Shown here piece by piece: positions 32,254 through 40,944 of a DNA stretch of 55,065 nucleotides (position 1 is its first letter; every line of letters starts with the position of its first letter). Source of the DNA: Mycobacterium sp. 1164985.4 (GTDB lineage Bacteria > Actinomycetota > Actinomycetes > Mycobacteriales > Mycobacteriaceae); the NCBI RefSeq assembly GCF_001668575.1, contig NZ_LZMD01000095.1, positions 1 to 55,065 of the forward strand, read 5' to 3'. The notes beneath the pieces are model-generated. The model had not been told where the DNA came from. It did no database searches and saw only the letters and a list, made by a program, of their open reading frames with translations. Made by a program: the position numbers and the translations under genes.

Positions 32254-33144
32254 ATGCGTACCGATAACGACACGTGGGACATCACCACGAGCGTCGGCTC
32301 GACCGCGTTGTTCGTCGCCGCGGCCCGCGCGCTCGAAGCGCAGAAGCGCGCCCCCCTTGTCATCGATCCGTTCGCGGAGACATTCTGTCGCGCCGTAGGA
32401 GGTGAGTGGGCCGATCTGCTCGACGGCGGCGCGCCCGACCACGCTCTGCGCACCGACGACTTCGGCGCGCATTTCGTGGACTTCCAGGCCGTCCGCACCA
32501 AGTACTTCGACGACTACTTCCGCGCCGCGGCCGACGCCGGAGTGCGGCAGATCGTGCTGCTGGCAGCGGGGCTGGACTCCCGCGCGTATCGCCTCGACTG
32601 GGCCGACGGCACCGTGGTCTTCGAGTTGGACCAGCCGCGGGTGCTCGAGTTCAAGCGGCAGGCGCTCGACGGCCACACCCCGCGGGCCGAGCGCCGCGAG
32701 ATCCCGATCGATCTACGCGATTGTTGGCCGCGAGCACTGCGCGACAACGGATTCGATCCGCACGAGCCGTCGGCCTGGATCGCCGAGGGCCTGTTGATTT
32801 ACCTGCCCGCCAGCGCCCAGCGCGAGCTGTTCACCGGGATCGATTCGCTGGCCGCCACCCGTAGCCACGTCGCCGTCGAGGAGGCGGCGCCCATGGACGC
32901 GGCAGCCTTCGAGGCGAAGAGGGAAGAGGAGCGGTCCGTCGGTGGCGAGGACAAGTTCTTCAGCCTGGTCTACAACGAGCAGCACCAGCCGGCCGCACAG
33001 TGGTTCGGCGCCCGCGGTTGGCGCGCCAAGGCCACCCCACTCGTCGACTATCTGCGCGAGCACGGCCGACCGGTGCCCGAAGAGGGTTCGGAGGCGGGAA
33101 CGATGACCGGCACGATATGCCTGGTGAGTGCCATCAGATCGTGA
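32254..33144 (+). CDS. SAM-dependent methyltransferase, TIGR00027/LCM-like family
   Basis: A 296-residue class I methyltransferase of the large mycobacterial TIGR00027 family. Its N-terminus (DTWDITTSVGSTALFVAAAR) is typical, the SAM-binding loop is VLLAAGLDSRAYRL, followed by the acidic FELDQP, and WIAEGLLIYLP is another family motif. These proteins are often annotated as O-methyltransferases; individual substrates are mostly unknown. AAAGAGGT precedes the ATG. It is the gene immediately upstream of ESX-3, as Rv0281 is in M. tuberculosis, but 109 bases with IdeR-like boxes separate it from eccA3, so it is probably a separate transcript. Confidence 0.87.
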   Translation: MRTDNDTWDITTSVGSTALFVAAARALEAQKRAPLVIDPFAETFCRAVGGEWADLLDGGAPDHALRTDDFGAHFVDFQAVRTKYFDDYFRAAADAGVRQIVLLAAGLDSRAYRLDWADGTVVFELDQPRVLEFKRQALDGHTPRAERREIPIDLRDCWPRALRDNGFDPHEPSAWIAEGLLIYLPASAQRELFTGIDSLAATRSHVAVEEAAPMDAAAFEAKREEERSVGGEDKFFSLVYNEQHQPAAQWFGARGWRAKATPLVDYLREHGRPVPEEGSEAGTMTGTICLVSAIRS

Positions 33145-33186
33145 GCCCGCTCACTCGCCGAGGCCCCGAGGTGCATCTGTACAAGT

Positions 33187-33205
33187 TAGCTTAGTCAATG
33201 CTAAC
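33187..33205. promoter_or_regulatory. IdeR-box-like site 1 upstream of ESX-3
   Basis: The 19 bases starting TTAGCTTAG and ending ATGCTAA match about 14 of 19 positions of the IdeR consensus (TTAGGTTAGGCTAACCTAA). The site lies within a larger inverted repeat, AAGTTAGC-N9-GCTAACTT (33184-33208). IdeR with bound Fe(II) represses ESX-3 in mycobacteria, so this fits the known regulation. Confidence 0.65.
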
Positions 33206-33215
33206 TTCGCCCCGT

Positions 33216-33234
33216 AAAGTTAGCCTGCCATAAC
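33216..33234. promoter_or_regulatory. IdeR-box-like site 2 upstream of ESX-3
   Basis: The 19 bases starting TAAAGTTAG and ending CCATAA match about 13 of 19 consensus IdeR positions. TAGCCT at 33222-33227 could be the -10 element, so a repressor bound here would block initiation directly. Two sites 29 bases apart could hold two IdeR dimer pairs. Confidence 0.5.
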
Positions 33235-33253
33235 TACGGGGAGATCACGGCGC

Positions 33254-35095
33254 GTGCCGCTACAAACGGATTTTGCTGCGACTTCGCGCGTCGACCACGA
33301 CGTGGTAAGCCGGTTCGCCACGTGTTGCCGCGCCCTTGGGCTGTCGGTGCACGACCGTCGACGCCCACCGGACCAGGCCTTGGCCCGGACCGGGTTCTCA
33401 GAGCTCACCCGCATCGCGCGCGACCAGTGCGATGCGTGGACGGGTCTGGCCGCAGCGGGAAACACCAGCGCCAGGGTTCTCGAGGCCATCTGGCAGACCG
33501 TCGCGACCGCGGGTGTGCTGCAGCGTCACGTCCAGCTCGCCGAAGGGGACCTCGCCTTCACCTACGACACCGGGCTGTACCTCACGTTCTCCGCATCGAC
33601 CCCGGACGACTTCCAGCTGGCCTACGCGGTCACGCTGTGCGATGCCGGTGAATACGCCGAGGCGGACGAACTCGTCGAGCCCCTGATCGACCGGCGGCCC
33701 AGCTGGCTGGACGCCCGGTGGGTGCGGATCGCGATGTACTACCGCACCGAGCGGTGGTCGGACGTGGTCCGGTTGATCACCCCGATCGTCAACGACTCGC
33801 GTCTCGGCGAGACCTACGCACACGCCGCGCGGGTCGCGCTCGGCACATCGCTCGCGCGCCTCGGCATGTACGCCCCCGCGCTGTCGTATCTCGAAGAGCC
33901 ATCCGGCCCAGTCGATGTCGCGACGGTCGACGGCACGCTGGTCAAGGCGCTGTGCCTGCGCGCCCAGGGTGAGGAGCTCGACGCGGGCGATGTGCTCGCC
34001 GAGCTTTACGCCGCCAACCCGGAGAACGAGCAGGTCGAGCTCGCGCTGTCGGACACCTCGTACGGAATTGTGCCGACCACTGCCGCGCGCATCGAGGGCC
34101 GCTCCGATCCGTGGGATCCCGCCACCGAGCCGAGCGAGTCCGAGTTCGTCGACCCGGGCGCCAAGGAGCGCAAGGCCCACCTGCTGATAGAAGCCGAGGC
34201 CGAGCTTGCCGAGTTCATCGGCCTCGAAGAGGTCAAGTATCAGGTCGCGCGGCTGAAGAGTTCGGTTGCGATGGCGATCCGTCGTCAGGAGCGCGGCCTG
34301 ACCGTCGCGCAGCGCACCAACCATCTGGTGTTCGCGGGCCCACCCGGTACCGGTAAGACCACGATCGCGCGCGTCGTCGCCAAGATCTATTGCGGCCTGG
34401 GCATTCTCAAGAAGGAGACGGTCCGCGAGGTGCACCGTGCCGACCTGATCGGTCAGCACATCGGCGAGACCGAGGCCAAGACCAACGCGATCATCGACAG
34501 CGCGCTCGACGGCGTGCTGTTCCTCGACGAGGCCTATGCGCTGGTGTCGACCGGCGCCAAGAACGACTTCGGCCTGGTCGCGATCGACACGCTGCTGGCA
34601 CGCATGGAGAATGACCGCGAGCGGTTGGTCGTCATCGTCGCCGGCTACCGCAAGGACCTCGACGCGTTCCTCGACACCAACGAGGGTCTGCGGTCGCGGT
34701 TCACCCGCAGCATCGAATTCCCTTCGTACACAGCGCATGAACTGGTTGAGATCGCCGTCCGGATGGCCGAGAAGCGCGACAGTGTCTTCGAACCGGCGGC
34801 GCTCGCGCACATGGAAAACCTGTTCGGACGACTGGCCTCGGCGACGACGCCCGACGCCGCGGGTGTGGAGCGGCGCAATCTCGATATCGCCGGTAACGGC
34901 CGGTTCGTCCGCAACCTGGTCGAGCGTTCCGAGGAGGAGCGCGAGTACCGACTCGATCACTCCGGGCCGACTGGCGGTTCCACCGCCGAAGCCCACGACT
35001 TCACAGATGACGAGCTGATGACCATAACCGATGAAGACGTCACCAAATCCGCCATTCCGCTGCTGCGTGGCCTCGGCCTGACGGTGCCCGAATGA
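33254..35095 (+). CDS. eccA3: ESX-3 AAA+ ATPase EccA3
   Basis: A 613-residue cytosolic ATPase of type VII secretion. The first half is a TPR-like helical domain; the second is a CbxX/CfqX-type AAA+ module with Walker A GPPGTGKTT (about residues 362-370), Walker B GVLFLDEAYAL (about 418-428) and the arginine-finger region GLRSRFTRSIEF. EccA proteins are thought to release EspG chaperones from PE/PPE substrates. The GTG at 33254 follows GGGGAGA by ten bases. It opens the ESX-3 operon downstream of two IdeR-like boxes and overlaps eccB3 by four bases (ATGA). Confidence 0.95.
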   Translation: MPLQTDFAATSRVDHDVVSRFATCCRALGLSVHDRRRPPDQALARTGFSELTRIARDQCDAWTGLAAAGNTSARVLEAIWQTVATAGVLQRHVQLAEGDLAFTYDTGLYLTFSASTPDDFQLAYAVTLCDAGEYAEADELVEPLIDRRPSWLDARWVRIAMYYRTERWSDVVRLITPIVNDSRLGETYAHAARVALGTSLARLGMYAPALSYLEEPSGPVDVATVDGTLVKALCLRAQGEELDAGDVLAELYAANPENEQVELALSDTSYGIVPTTAARIEGRSDPWDPATEPSESEFVDPGAKERKAHLLIEAEAELAEFIGLEEVKYQVARLKSSVAMAIRRQERGLTVAQRTNHLVFAGPPGTGKTTIARVVAKIYCGLGILKKETVREVHRADLIGQHIGETEAKTNAIIDSALDGVLFLDEAYALVSTGAKNDFGLVAIDTLLARMENDRERLVVIVAGYRKDLDAFLDTNEGLRSRFTRSIEFPSYTAHELVEIAVRMAEKRDSVFEPAALAHMENLFGRLASATTPDAAGVERRNLDIAGNGRFVRNLVERSEEEREYRLDHSGPTGGSTAEAHDFTDDELMTITDEDVTKSAIPLLRGLGLTVPE

Positions 35096-36657
35096 GCAAT
35101 CCGGACAACTCCGACCGTCGGGCGTTCGCCTCGCGCACGCCGGAGAACGAAAACCCCGACCGCGTCGTGTACCGCCGCGGGTTCGTCACCCGCCATCAGG
35201 TGACCGGGTGGCGATTCATCATGCGGCGCATCGCATCCGGTGTCGCCCTGCACGACACCCGCATGCTCGTCGATCCGTTGCGTACCCAGACCCGTTCGGT
35301 GCTTGTCGGCGCACTGGTGTTGATCACCGTGGTGGCGGGATGTTTCGTGTTCTCGTGGATCCGGCCCGGCGGCGTCGCGGGCAACGACGCGATACTCGCC
35401 GACCGCACCACGTCAGCGCTCTACGTCCGCCTCGGCGAGCAGCTGCACCCCGTGCTGAATCTGACCTCCGCGCGGTTGATCGCCGGCCGTCCCGACAACC
35501 CGTCGCAGGTCAAGACCAGCGAGATCGACCAGTTCCCGCGCGGCAACCTGATCGGCATCCCGGGTGCACCCGAGCGCATGGTACAGAACACCACCCGCGA
35601 CGCCGATTGGACGGTGTGCGACGGGGTTTCGGGGCCGGCGGCCGGTGTCACGATGATCGCGGGGCCGTTGGCCGACGGCGGTGAACGCGCCGCGCCGCTG
35701 GCCGATGACAAGGCGATCCTGGTCGCAAACCCGGCCGGACCCAACGCGGGCACATGGCTGTTGTGGAACGGCCGCCGCAGTCCGATCGACATGAACAACC
35801 GCGCGGTCACCAGTGCCCTGGGTCTGGGCACCGGAGGTGCCGATGTGCGCCCGGTCGCGGCGGGCTTGTTCAATGCGGTCCCGGAAGCTCCCGCGCTGAG
35901 TCCGCCGGTCGTTCCCGGTGCCGGCGAGCCGCCGCGATACCCGCTGCCGGTGCAGGCGCCGGTCGGCGCAGTGGTCGCATCCTTCGCCACCGACAACACC
36001 CTGCGTCACTATGCGGTTCTCATCGAAGGGCTGCAACCGATTTCGCCGGTCGTCGCCGCGATCATGCGCAACACGAACTCATACGGGCTCGAGCAGCCGC
36101 CGCGGCTGGGCGCCGACGACATCGCGCGTCTGCCCGTCGCCGACACCATCGACGTCGACGCCTTTCCCGCACAACCGGTTACGCTCGTCGACGCCGCCGA
36201 CGCGCCGTTGACGTGTGCCGAGTGGAAGCGACCCGCGGACGCCACCAGCGCGACGCTGGACCTGCGCACCGGTGTCACGCTGCCGGTGTCTGATCAGCTG
36301 CACCCCGTGCAGCTCGTGGGGGCGGGCTCCGGGACCACCGCGAACAACGTGGTGCTGGTCCCCGGCCGCGGCTACCTGGTCCAGACCGTCGGTCAGGACG
36401 GCGGAGGTGTGTCGACGTCGCCCGCCGGCGGAGCGTCGTTCTGGCTCAGCGACGTCGGGGTGCGCTACGGCCTCGACACCGACGGTGACGAGAACGCCAT
36501 CACCGCCCTCGGGCTGAACCCGCCCGCCCTGCCCATCCCTTGGTCGATGTTGAGCCAGTTCGCTCCCGGCCCGACGCTGTCGCGCAGCGACGCGTTGCTG
36601 GCCCATGACGCCCTGGCCGCCGACCCCCGCCCCGCTGTCGTGAGGGAGACGCCGTAG
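35092..36657 (+). CDS. eccB3: ESX-3 core membrane component EccB3
   Basis: A 521-residue single-pass membrane protein. The N-terminal cytosolic segment contains RRGFVTRHQVTGWRFIMRRI, followed by one transmembrane helix (about residues 63-85, SVLVGALVLITVVAGCFVF) and a large periplasmic repeat domain. EccB forms the T7SS membrane complex with EccC, EccD and EccE. Two periplasmic cysteines (WTVCDG and LTCAEW) occupy positions expected to form the conserved disulfide. Starts inside the end of eccA3 and its stop overlaps the eccC3 GTG by one base. Confidence 0.95.
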   Translation: MSNPDNSDRRAFASRTPENENPDRVVYRRGFVTRHQVTGWRFIMRRIASGVALHDTRMLVDPLRTQTRSVLVGALVLITVVAGCFVFSWIRPGGVAGNDAILADRTTSALYVRLGEQLHPVLNLTSARLIAGRPDNPSQVKTSEIDQFPRGNLIGIPGAPERMVQNTTRDADWTVCDGVSGPAAGVTMIAGPLADGGERAAPLADDKAILVANPAGPNAGTWLLWNGRRSPIDMNNRAVTSALGLGTGGADVRPVAAGLFNAVPEAPALSPPVVPGAGEPPRYPLPVQAPVGAVVASFATDNTLRHYAVLIEGLQPISPVVAAIMRNTNSYGLEQPPRLGADDIARLPVADTIDVDAFPAQPVTLVDAADAPLTCAEWKRPADATSATLDLRTGVTLPVSDQLHPVQLVGAGSGTTANNVVLVPGRGYLVQTVGQDGGGVSTSPAGGASFWLSDVGVRYGLDTDGDENAITALGLNPPALPIPWSMLSQFAPGPTLSRSDALLAHDALAADPRPAVVRETP

Positions 36658-39600
36658 TGAGCCGGCTCATATTCGAGGCGCGACGCCGCATTCCGGTGCC
36701 GACGACGCGCAAAGGCACCATCGCGATCGAACCGCCGCCGGAGCTGCCGCGGGTGATTCCGCCATCGCTGCTGCGGCGGGTGCTGCCGTTCCTGATCGTC
36801 ATCCTGATCGTCGGCATGATCGTGGCCTTGGTGGCGACGGGTATGCGACTGATCTCGCCGACAACGCTGTTCTTCCCGTTCGTCCTGCTGCTGGCCGCGA
36901 CAGCGCTCTACCGAGGCACCGACAACAAGATGCGCACCGAGGAAGTCGACGCCGAGCGTGCCGACTACCTGCGCTACCTGTCGGTGGTCCGCGACAACGT
37001 GCGCGCACACGCCGCCGAGCAGCGCGCGGCGATGGAGTGGTCGCATCCGGATCCGAAGCTGCTCATCGACGTGCCGGGAACCCGCCGACAGTGGGAGCGC
37101 GACCCGCACGACCCCGATTTCCTGGTGGTACGAACCGGACTGCACGACGCACCGCTGAACGCGTCGCTGCGGGTGAAGGACAGTGCGGACGAGGTTGATC
37201 TGGAACCGGTGTCGCACAGCGCACTACGGGCCCTGCTCGATGTGCAGCGGACGGTGCGCGACGTGCCGGCCGGCATCGACGTCGGCAAGGTCTCGCGCAT
37301 CGCGGTGCTCGGCGAGCCCGACGAGGTGCGCGCCGCGCTTCGCGCATGGATCGCCCAGGCCGTCACCTGGCACGACCCCGCTGTGCTCGGCGTCGCGTTG
37401 TTGTCACCGGACATCGAGAGTGATGACTGGGCATGGCTGAAGTGGCTGCCGCACAACGACATCCCGGGTGCCGTAGACGGTGCTGGCCCTGCCCGGTACC
37501 TCGCGTCCGACATCGGCGAACTGCGCGCGCAACTCGCCCCCGCACTGGACGACCGGCCGTCGTTCGGCATTGATGACGACGCCGAGGTCAAGCACCTGCT
37601 CATCGTCGTCGACGACCCCGACGTGGACACCACTACCCTCGTCCCGCGGGCCGGATTGGCCGGTGTGACGCTGGTGCAGCGCATCGCCGAGCCGCCGCAC
37701 CGCGAGCAGTATCCCGATCCGGAGCGACCCATCCTGCACTTGAGCGGCGGCAGGTTGCAGCGTTGGCAGACCGGCGGTTGGCAGCCTTATGTCGACGCCG
37801 CAGATCGGCTAGACGTCGCGACCGCGCGCCACATCGCGCGTCGGCTGTCGAAGTGGGATTCGAACCCGAGCCACGCACGCACCGGCAGCACCGGTGTCGC
37901 CACCTTCTCCACGCTGCTCGGCATTCCGGACGCCGCGGCGTTGGACGTTGCGAGTTTGTGGGCCCCGAGGGCGCGCGAGGACGAACTGCGGGTGCCCATC
38001 GGCGTGACCGCCACCGGGGAACCGCTGATCTTCGACCTCAAAGACGAGGCCGAGGGCGGTATGGGCCCGCACGGCTTGATGATCGGTATGACCGGCTCCG
38101 GTAAGTCGCAGACGTTGATGGCGATCCTGTTGTCGCTGTTGACGACTCATTCCGCTGATCGGTTGATCGTGATCTATGCGGACTTCAAGGGTGAGGCCGG
38201 GGCGGATATCTTCCGGGACTTCCCGCAGGTGGTCGCGGTCATCTCGAACATGGCCGAGAAGCGCTCGCTGGCTGACCGGTTCGCCGATACGCTGCGCGGT
38301 GAGGTGGCCCGGCGTGAGCAGTTGCTCATGGAGGCCGGCCGCCGGGTGCAGGGCAGTGCGTTCAACTCGGTGCTCGAGTACGAAGCGGCGATCGCGGCGG
38401 GCCACGACCTGCCACCGCTCCCCACGCTGCTCGTCGTGGCCGACGAGTTCTCGCTGATGCTCTCCGACCATCCCGAGTACGCGGACCTGTTCGACTACGT
38501 TGCGCGCAAGGGCCGTTCGTTCCGCATCCACATCCTGTTCGCCTCGCAGACGCTGGACGTCGGCCGGATCAAGGACATCGACAAGAACACCTCCTACCGC
38601 ATCGGCCTCAAGGTGGCCAGCCCGTCCATCAGCCGCCAGATCATCGGTGTCGAGGACGCGTTCCACATCGAGGCGGGACCCGAACACAAGGGCGAGGGCT
38701 TCCTGGTGCCGGCGCCGGGTGCGATGCCGGTCAAGTTCCGCAGCACCTACGTCGACGGCATCTACGACCCACCGCGGGTGGAGAGGTCGGTTGTGGTGCA
38801 GTCGGTTCCGGTTCCGCAGCCGTTCACCGCCGGACACGTCGAGGCGCCCGCCGAGACGGTTGTCGTCTCCGATCCGGCCGCCCACGAGGAGCGCGCGCCG
38901 CGCAAGCTCATCGCCACCATCGGCGACCAGCTCGCCCACTACGGTCCGAAGGCACCGCCGCTCTGGCTACCGCCGCTGGAGGAGCCGATCCCGCTCGAGG
39001 ATCTGCTCGCCCGTGTCGACGTGTCCGAGCGGGAATGGCGTTGGCCGCTGGGCGAAATCGACCGGCCGTTCGCGATGCGCCGCGATCCGTTGATCTTCGA
39101 CGCCAGGTCGGCGGGGTCCAACCTGTTGATCCACGGTGGACCCAAGTCGGGCAAGACCACGGCGCTGCAGACGTTCATCCTGTCCGCAGCGGCCCTACAC
39201 TCACCGCGCGACGTCACGTTCTACTGCCTGGACTACGGCGGCGGCCAGTTGCGGGCGCTCGAAGACCTCGCCCACGTCGGCAGCGTCGCGTCGCCCCTGG
39301 AACCCGAGCGCATCCGCCGTACCTTCGGCGAGCTCGAACAGCTGCTGCGCGCCCGCCAGGCACGCGGTCATTCCGGTAATGGGGGAAGCGGAGAGGTCTA
39401 CCCCAAGACTTTCCTTGTCATCGACAACCTCTACGCGTTCAGCCGCGACAACACCGACACCTTCAACACGCGCAACCCGTTGCTGTCGAAGGTGACCGAG
39501 CTGGTCAACACGGGAATGTCCTACGGGATCCACGTGGTCATCACGACGCCGAACTGGCTCGAGGTTCCGCTGGCCATGCGCGACGGCCTCGGCCAGCGCC

Positions 39601-40634
39601 TCGAACTGAAGCTGTCGGACCCGCGCGACAGCAACGTGCGGGTCACCGGTGCCCTGCGCCGGCCCGCCGAGGCGGTGCCCGCCGATCAGCCCGGTCGCGG
39701 CCTGACCATGGCCGCCGAGCACTTCCTGTTCGCCGAGCCGTCGCTGCGTGACATCGCGGTGATCAATGCCCGTCATCGCGGCGTCAGCGCGCCACCGGTG
39801 CGGTTGCTTCCGCACGAGCTCGCGCCGAGCGCCGTCGCCCCGCTGTATCCGGCTCTGGAGACGGTGGTCATCGGCCAGCGCGAGGAGGATCTCGCGGCGG
39901 TGCCCATGGCGTTCGGGCAGAACCCGCTGCTGATGGTGTTCGGTGACGCCAAGTCCGGCAAGACGACGTTTCTGCGTCACGTGATTCGCACCATCCGCGA
40001 GAACTCGACGTCAAACAGCGTCGCATTCACGGTGATCGACCGGCGTCTGCACCTCGTCGACGAGCCGTTGTTCCCGGACAACGAATACACCCCGAACATC
40101 GATCGAATCACCCCGGCGATGCTCGGGCTGACCGCCCTGCTGGAGAAGCGCCGCCCGCCGGCGGATATGTCTGCGCAGGAACTGACCAGGTGGAACTACC
40201 GGTCCGGCGACGACACGCATACTCACTACCTGATCATCGACGACGTCGACCAGATCCCGGACGCGCCCGCGATCAGCGGACCGTTCGCGGGACAGCGGCC
40301 GTGGACCGGCATCATCGGATTGCTCTCCCAGGCAAGCGAACTGGGGCTGCGCGTCATCGTGACCGCGCGGGCCACCGGCTCGGCGCACGCCCTGATGACC
40401 GCGCCCCTGCTACGCCGGCTCAACGAGCTGCAGGCCACGATCCTCATGCTGTCGGGCAACCCGCAGGACAGCGGCAAGATCCGGGGGCACCGGTTCCGCC
40501 GTCTGCCCGCGGGCCGAGCGATGCTGCTCGACGACGGCGACGGGCCGACGTTCCTGCAACTGGTCAATCCGTTCGCGGACGCGCTGGCCGAACGCTCGAG
40601 CAACAACGGAAACAGTGGAAGGGAGTACAACTGA
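36657..40634 (+). CDS. eccC3: ESX-3 FtsK/SpoIIIE-type motor ATPase EccC3
   Basis: A 1325-residue motor protein. Two transmembrane helices lie at about 40-85 (FLIVILIVGMIVALVATG and LFFPFVLLLAATALY), followed by three P-loop ATPase domains: GMTGSGKS (about 477), GGPKSGKT (about 827) and GDAKSGKT (about 1096). The first domain keeps the acidic Walker B (LLVVADEFS) and is expected to be the active one; the later two bind EsxB-type C-terminal signals. Here the gene is one unbroken reading frame, as in ESX-3, and unlike split EccCa/EccCb of ESX-1. Ends in TGATG overlap with PE5. Confidence 0.96.
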   Translation: MSRLIFEARRRIPVPTTRKGTIAIEPPPELPRVIPPSLLRRVLPFLIVILIVGMIVALVATGMRLISPTTLFFPFVLLLAATALYRGTDNKMRTEEVDAERADYLRYLSVVRDNVRAHAAEQRAAMEWSHPDPKLLIDVPGTRRQWERDPHDPDFLVVRTGLHDAPLNASLRVKDSADEVDLEPVSHSALRALLDVQRTVRDVPAGIDVGKVSRIAVLGEPDEVRAALRAWIAQAVTWHDPAVLGVALLSPDIESDDWAWLKWLPHNDIPGAVDGAGPARYLASDIGELRAQLAPALDDRPSFGIDDDAEVKHLLIVVDDPDVDTTTLVPRAGLAGVTLVQRIAEPPHREQYPDPERPILHLSGGRLQRWQTGGWQPYVDAADRLDVATARHIARRLSKWDSNPSHARTGSTGVATFSTLLGIPDAAALDVASLWAPRAREDELRVPIGVTATGEPLIFDLKDEAEGGMGPHGLMIGMTGSGKSQTLMAILLSLLTTHSADRLIVIYADFKGEAGADIFRDFPQVVAVISNMAEKRSLADRFADTLRGEVARREQLLMEAGRRVQGSAFNSVLEYEAAIAAGHDLPPLPTLLVVADEFSLMLSDHPEYADLFDYVARKGRSFRIHILFASQTLDVGRIKDIDKNTSYRIGLKVASPSISRQIIGVEDAFHIEAGPEHKGEGFLVPAPGAMPVKFRSTYVDGIYDPPRVERSVVVQSVPVPQPFTAGHVEAPAETVVVSDPAAHEERAPRKLIATIGDQLAHYGPKAPPLWLPPLEEPIPLEDLLARVDVSEREWRWPLGEIDRPFAMRRDPLIFDARSAGSNLLIHGGPKSGKTTALQTFILSAAALHSPRDVTFYCLDYGGGQLRALEDLAHVGSVASPLEPERIRRTFGELEQLLRARQARGHSGNGGSGEVYPKTFLVIDNLYAFSRDNTDTFNTRNPLLSKVTELVNTGMSYGIHVVITTPNWLEVPLAMRDGLGQRLELKLSDPRDSNVRVTGALRRPAEAVPADQPGRGLTMAAEHFLFAEPSLRDIAVINARHRGVSAPPVRLLPHELAPSAVAPLYPALETVVIGQREEDLAAVPMAFGQNPLLMVFGDAKSGKTTFLRHVIRTIRENSTSNSVAFTVIDRRLHLVDEPLFPDNEYTPNIDRITPAMLGLTALLEKRRPPADMSAQELTRWNYRSGDDTHTHYLIIDDVDQIPDAPAISGPFAGQRPWTGIIGLLSQASELGLRVIVTARATGSAHALMTAPLLRRLNELQATILMLSGNPQDSGKIRGHRFRRLPAGRAMLLDDGDGPTFLQLVNPFADALAERSSNNGNSGREYN

Positions 40635-40942
40635 TGACTCTTCGCGTCATTCCCGAAGGCCTGGCCGCGGCAGCCTCGGCCGTCGAGGCGTTGACGGCCC
40701 GGTTGGCGGCCGCCCACGCCGCGGCGGCGCCGGCGGTGACGGCTGTGATCCCGCCGGCCGTCGACGCCGTATCGATCCAGACGGCCGTCAGCCTGAGCGC
40801 TCACGGCACGGAGCACAATGCCGTCGCTGCCCATGGCGTCGAGGAGCTCGGCCGCTCCGGTCTCGGGGTCGGCCAGTCCGGCACGAGTTACGCCACGGGC
40901 GACGCGGCGGCCGCGGCGAGCTATCTGGTGGCCGGTAGCTGA
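40634..40942 (+). CDS. PE5: PE family protein PE5 (ESX-3 substrate)
   Basis: A 102-residue PE-only protein. The Pro-Glu pair is at residues 7-8 (VIPEGLAAAA), followed by the Ala-rich helical hairpin. Near the C-terminus YATGD supplies the Y-x3-D secretion signal. It forms a heterodimer with PPE4 and is exported by ESX-3; in M. tuberculosis PE5-PPE4 supports iron acquisition. The ATG overlaps the eccC3 stop (TGATG) behind GGAAGGGAG. PPE4 begins two bases after its stop. Confidence 0.95.
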   Translation: MTLRVIPEGLAAAASAVEALTARLAAAHAAAAPAVTAVIPPAVDAVSIQTAVSLSAHGTEHNAVAAHGVEELGRSGLGVGQSGTSYATGDAAAAASYLVAGS

Positions 40943-40944
40943 TC

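Noticed and set aside
33145..33253. Zur box before ESX-3
   Set aside because: I looked for a TGAAAATGATTTTCA-like palindrome known from zinc-regulated promoters and saw none.
33398..34996. 532-codon open frame on the minus strand
   Set aside because: Antisense to eccA3, which has Walker motifs and correct length. The antisense product has no domain signature.
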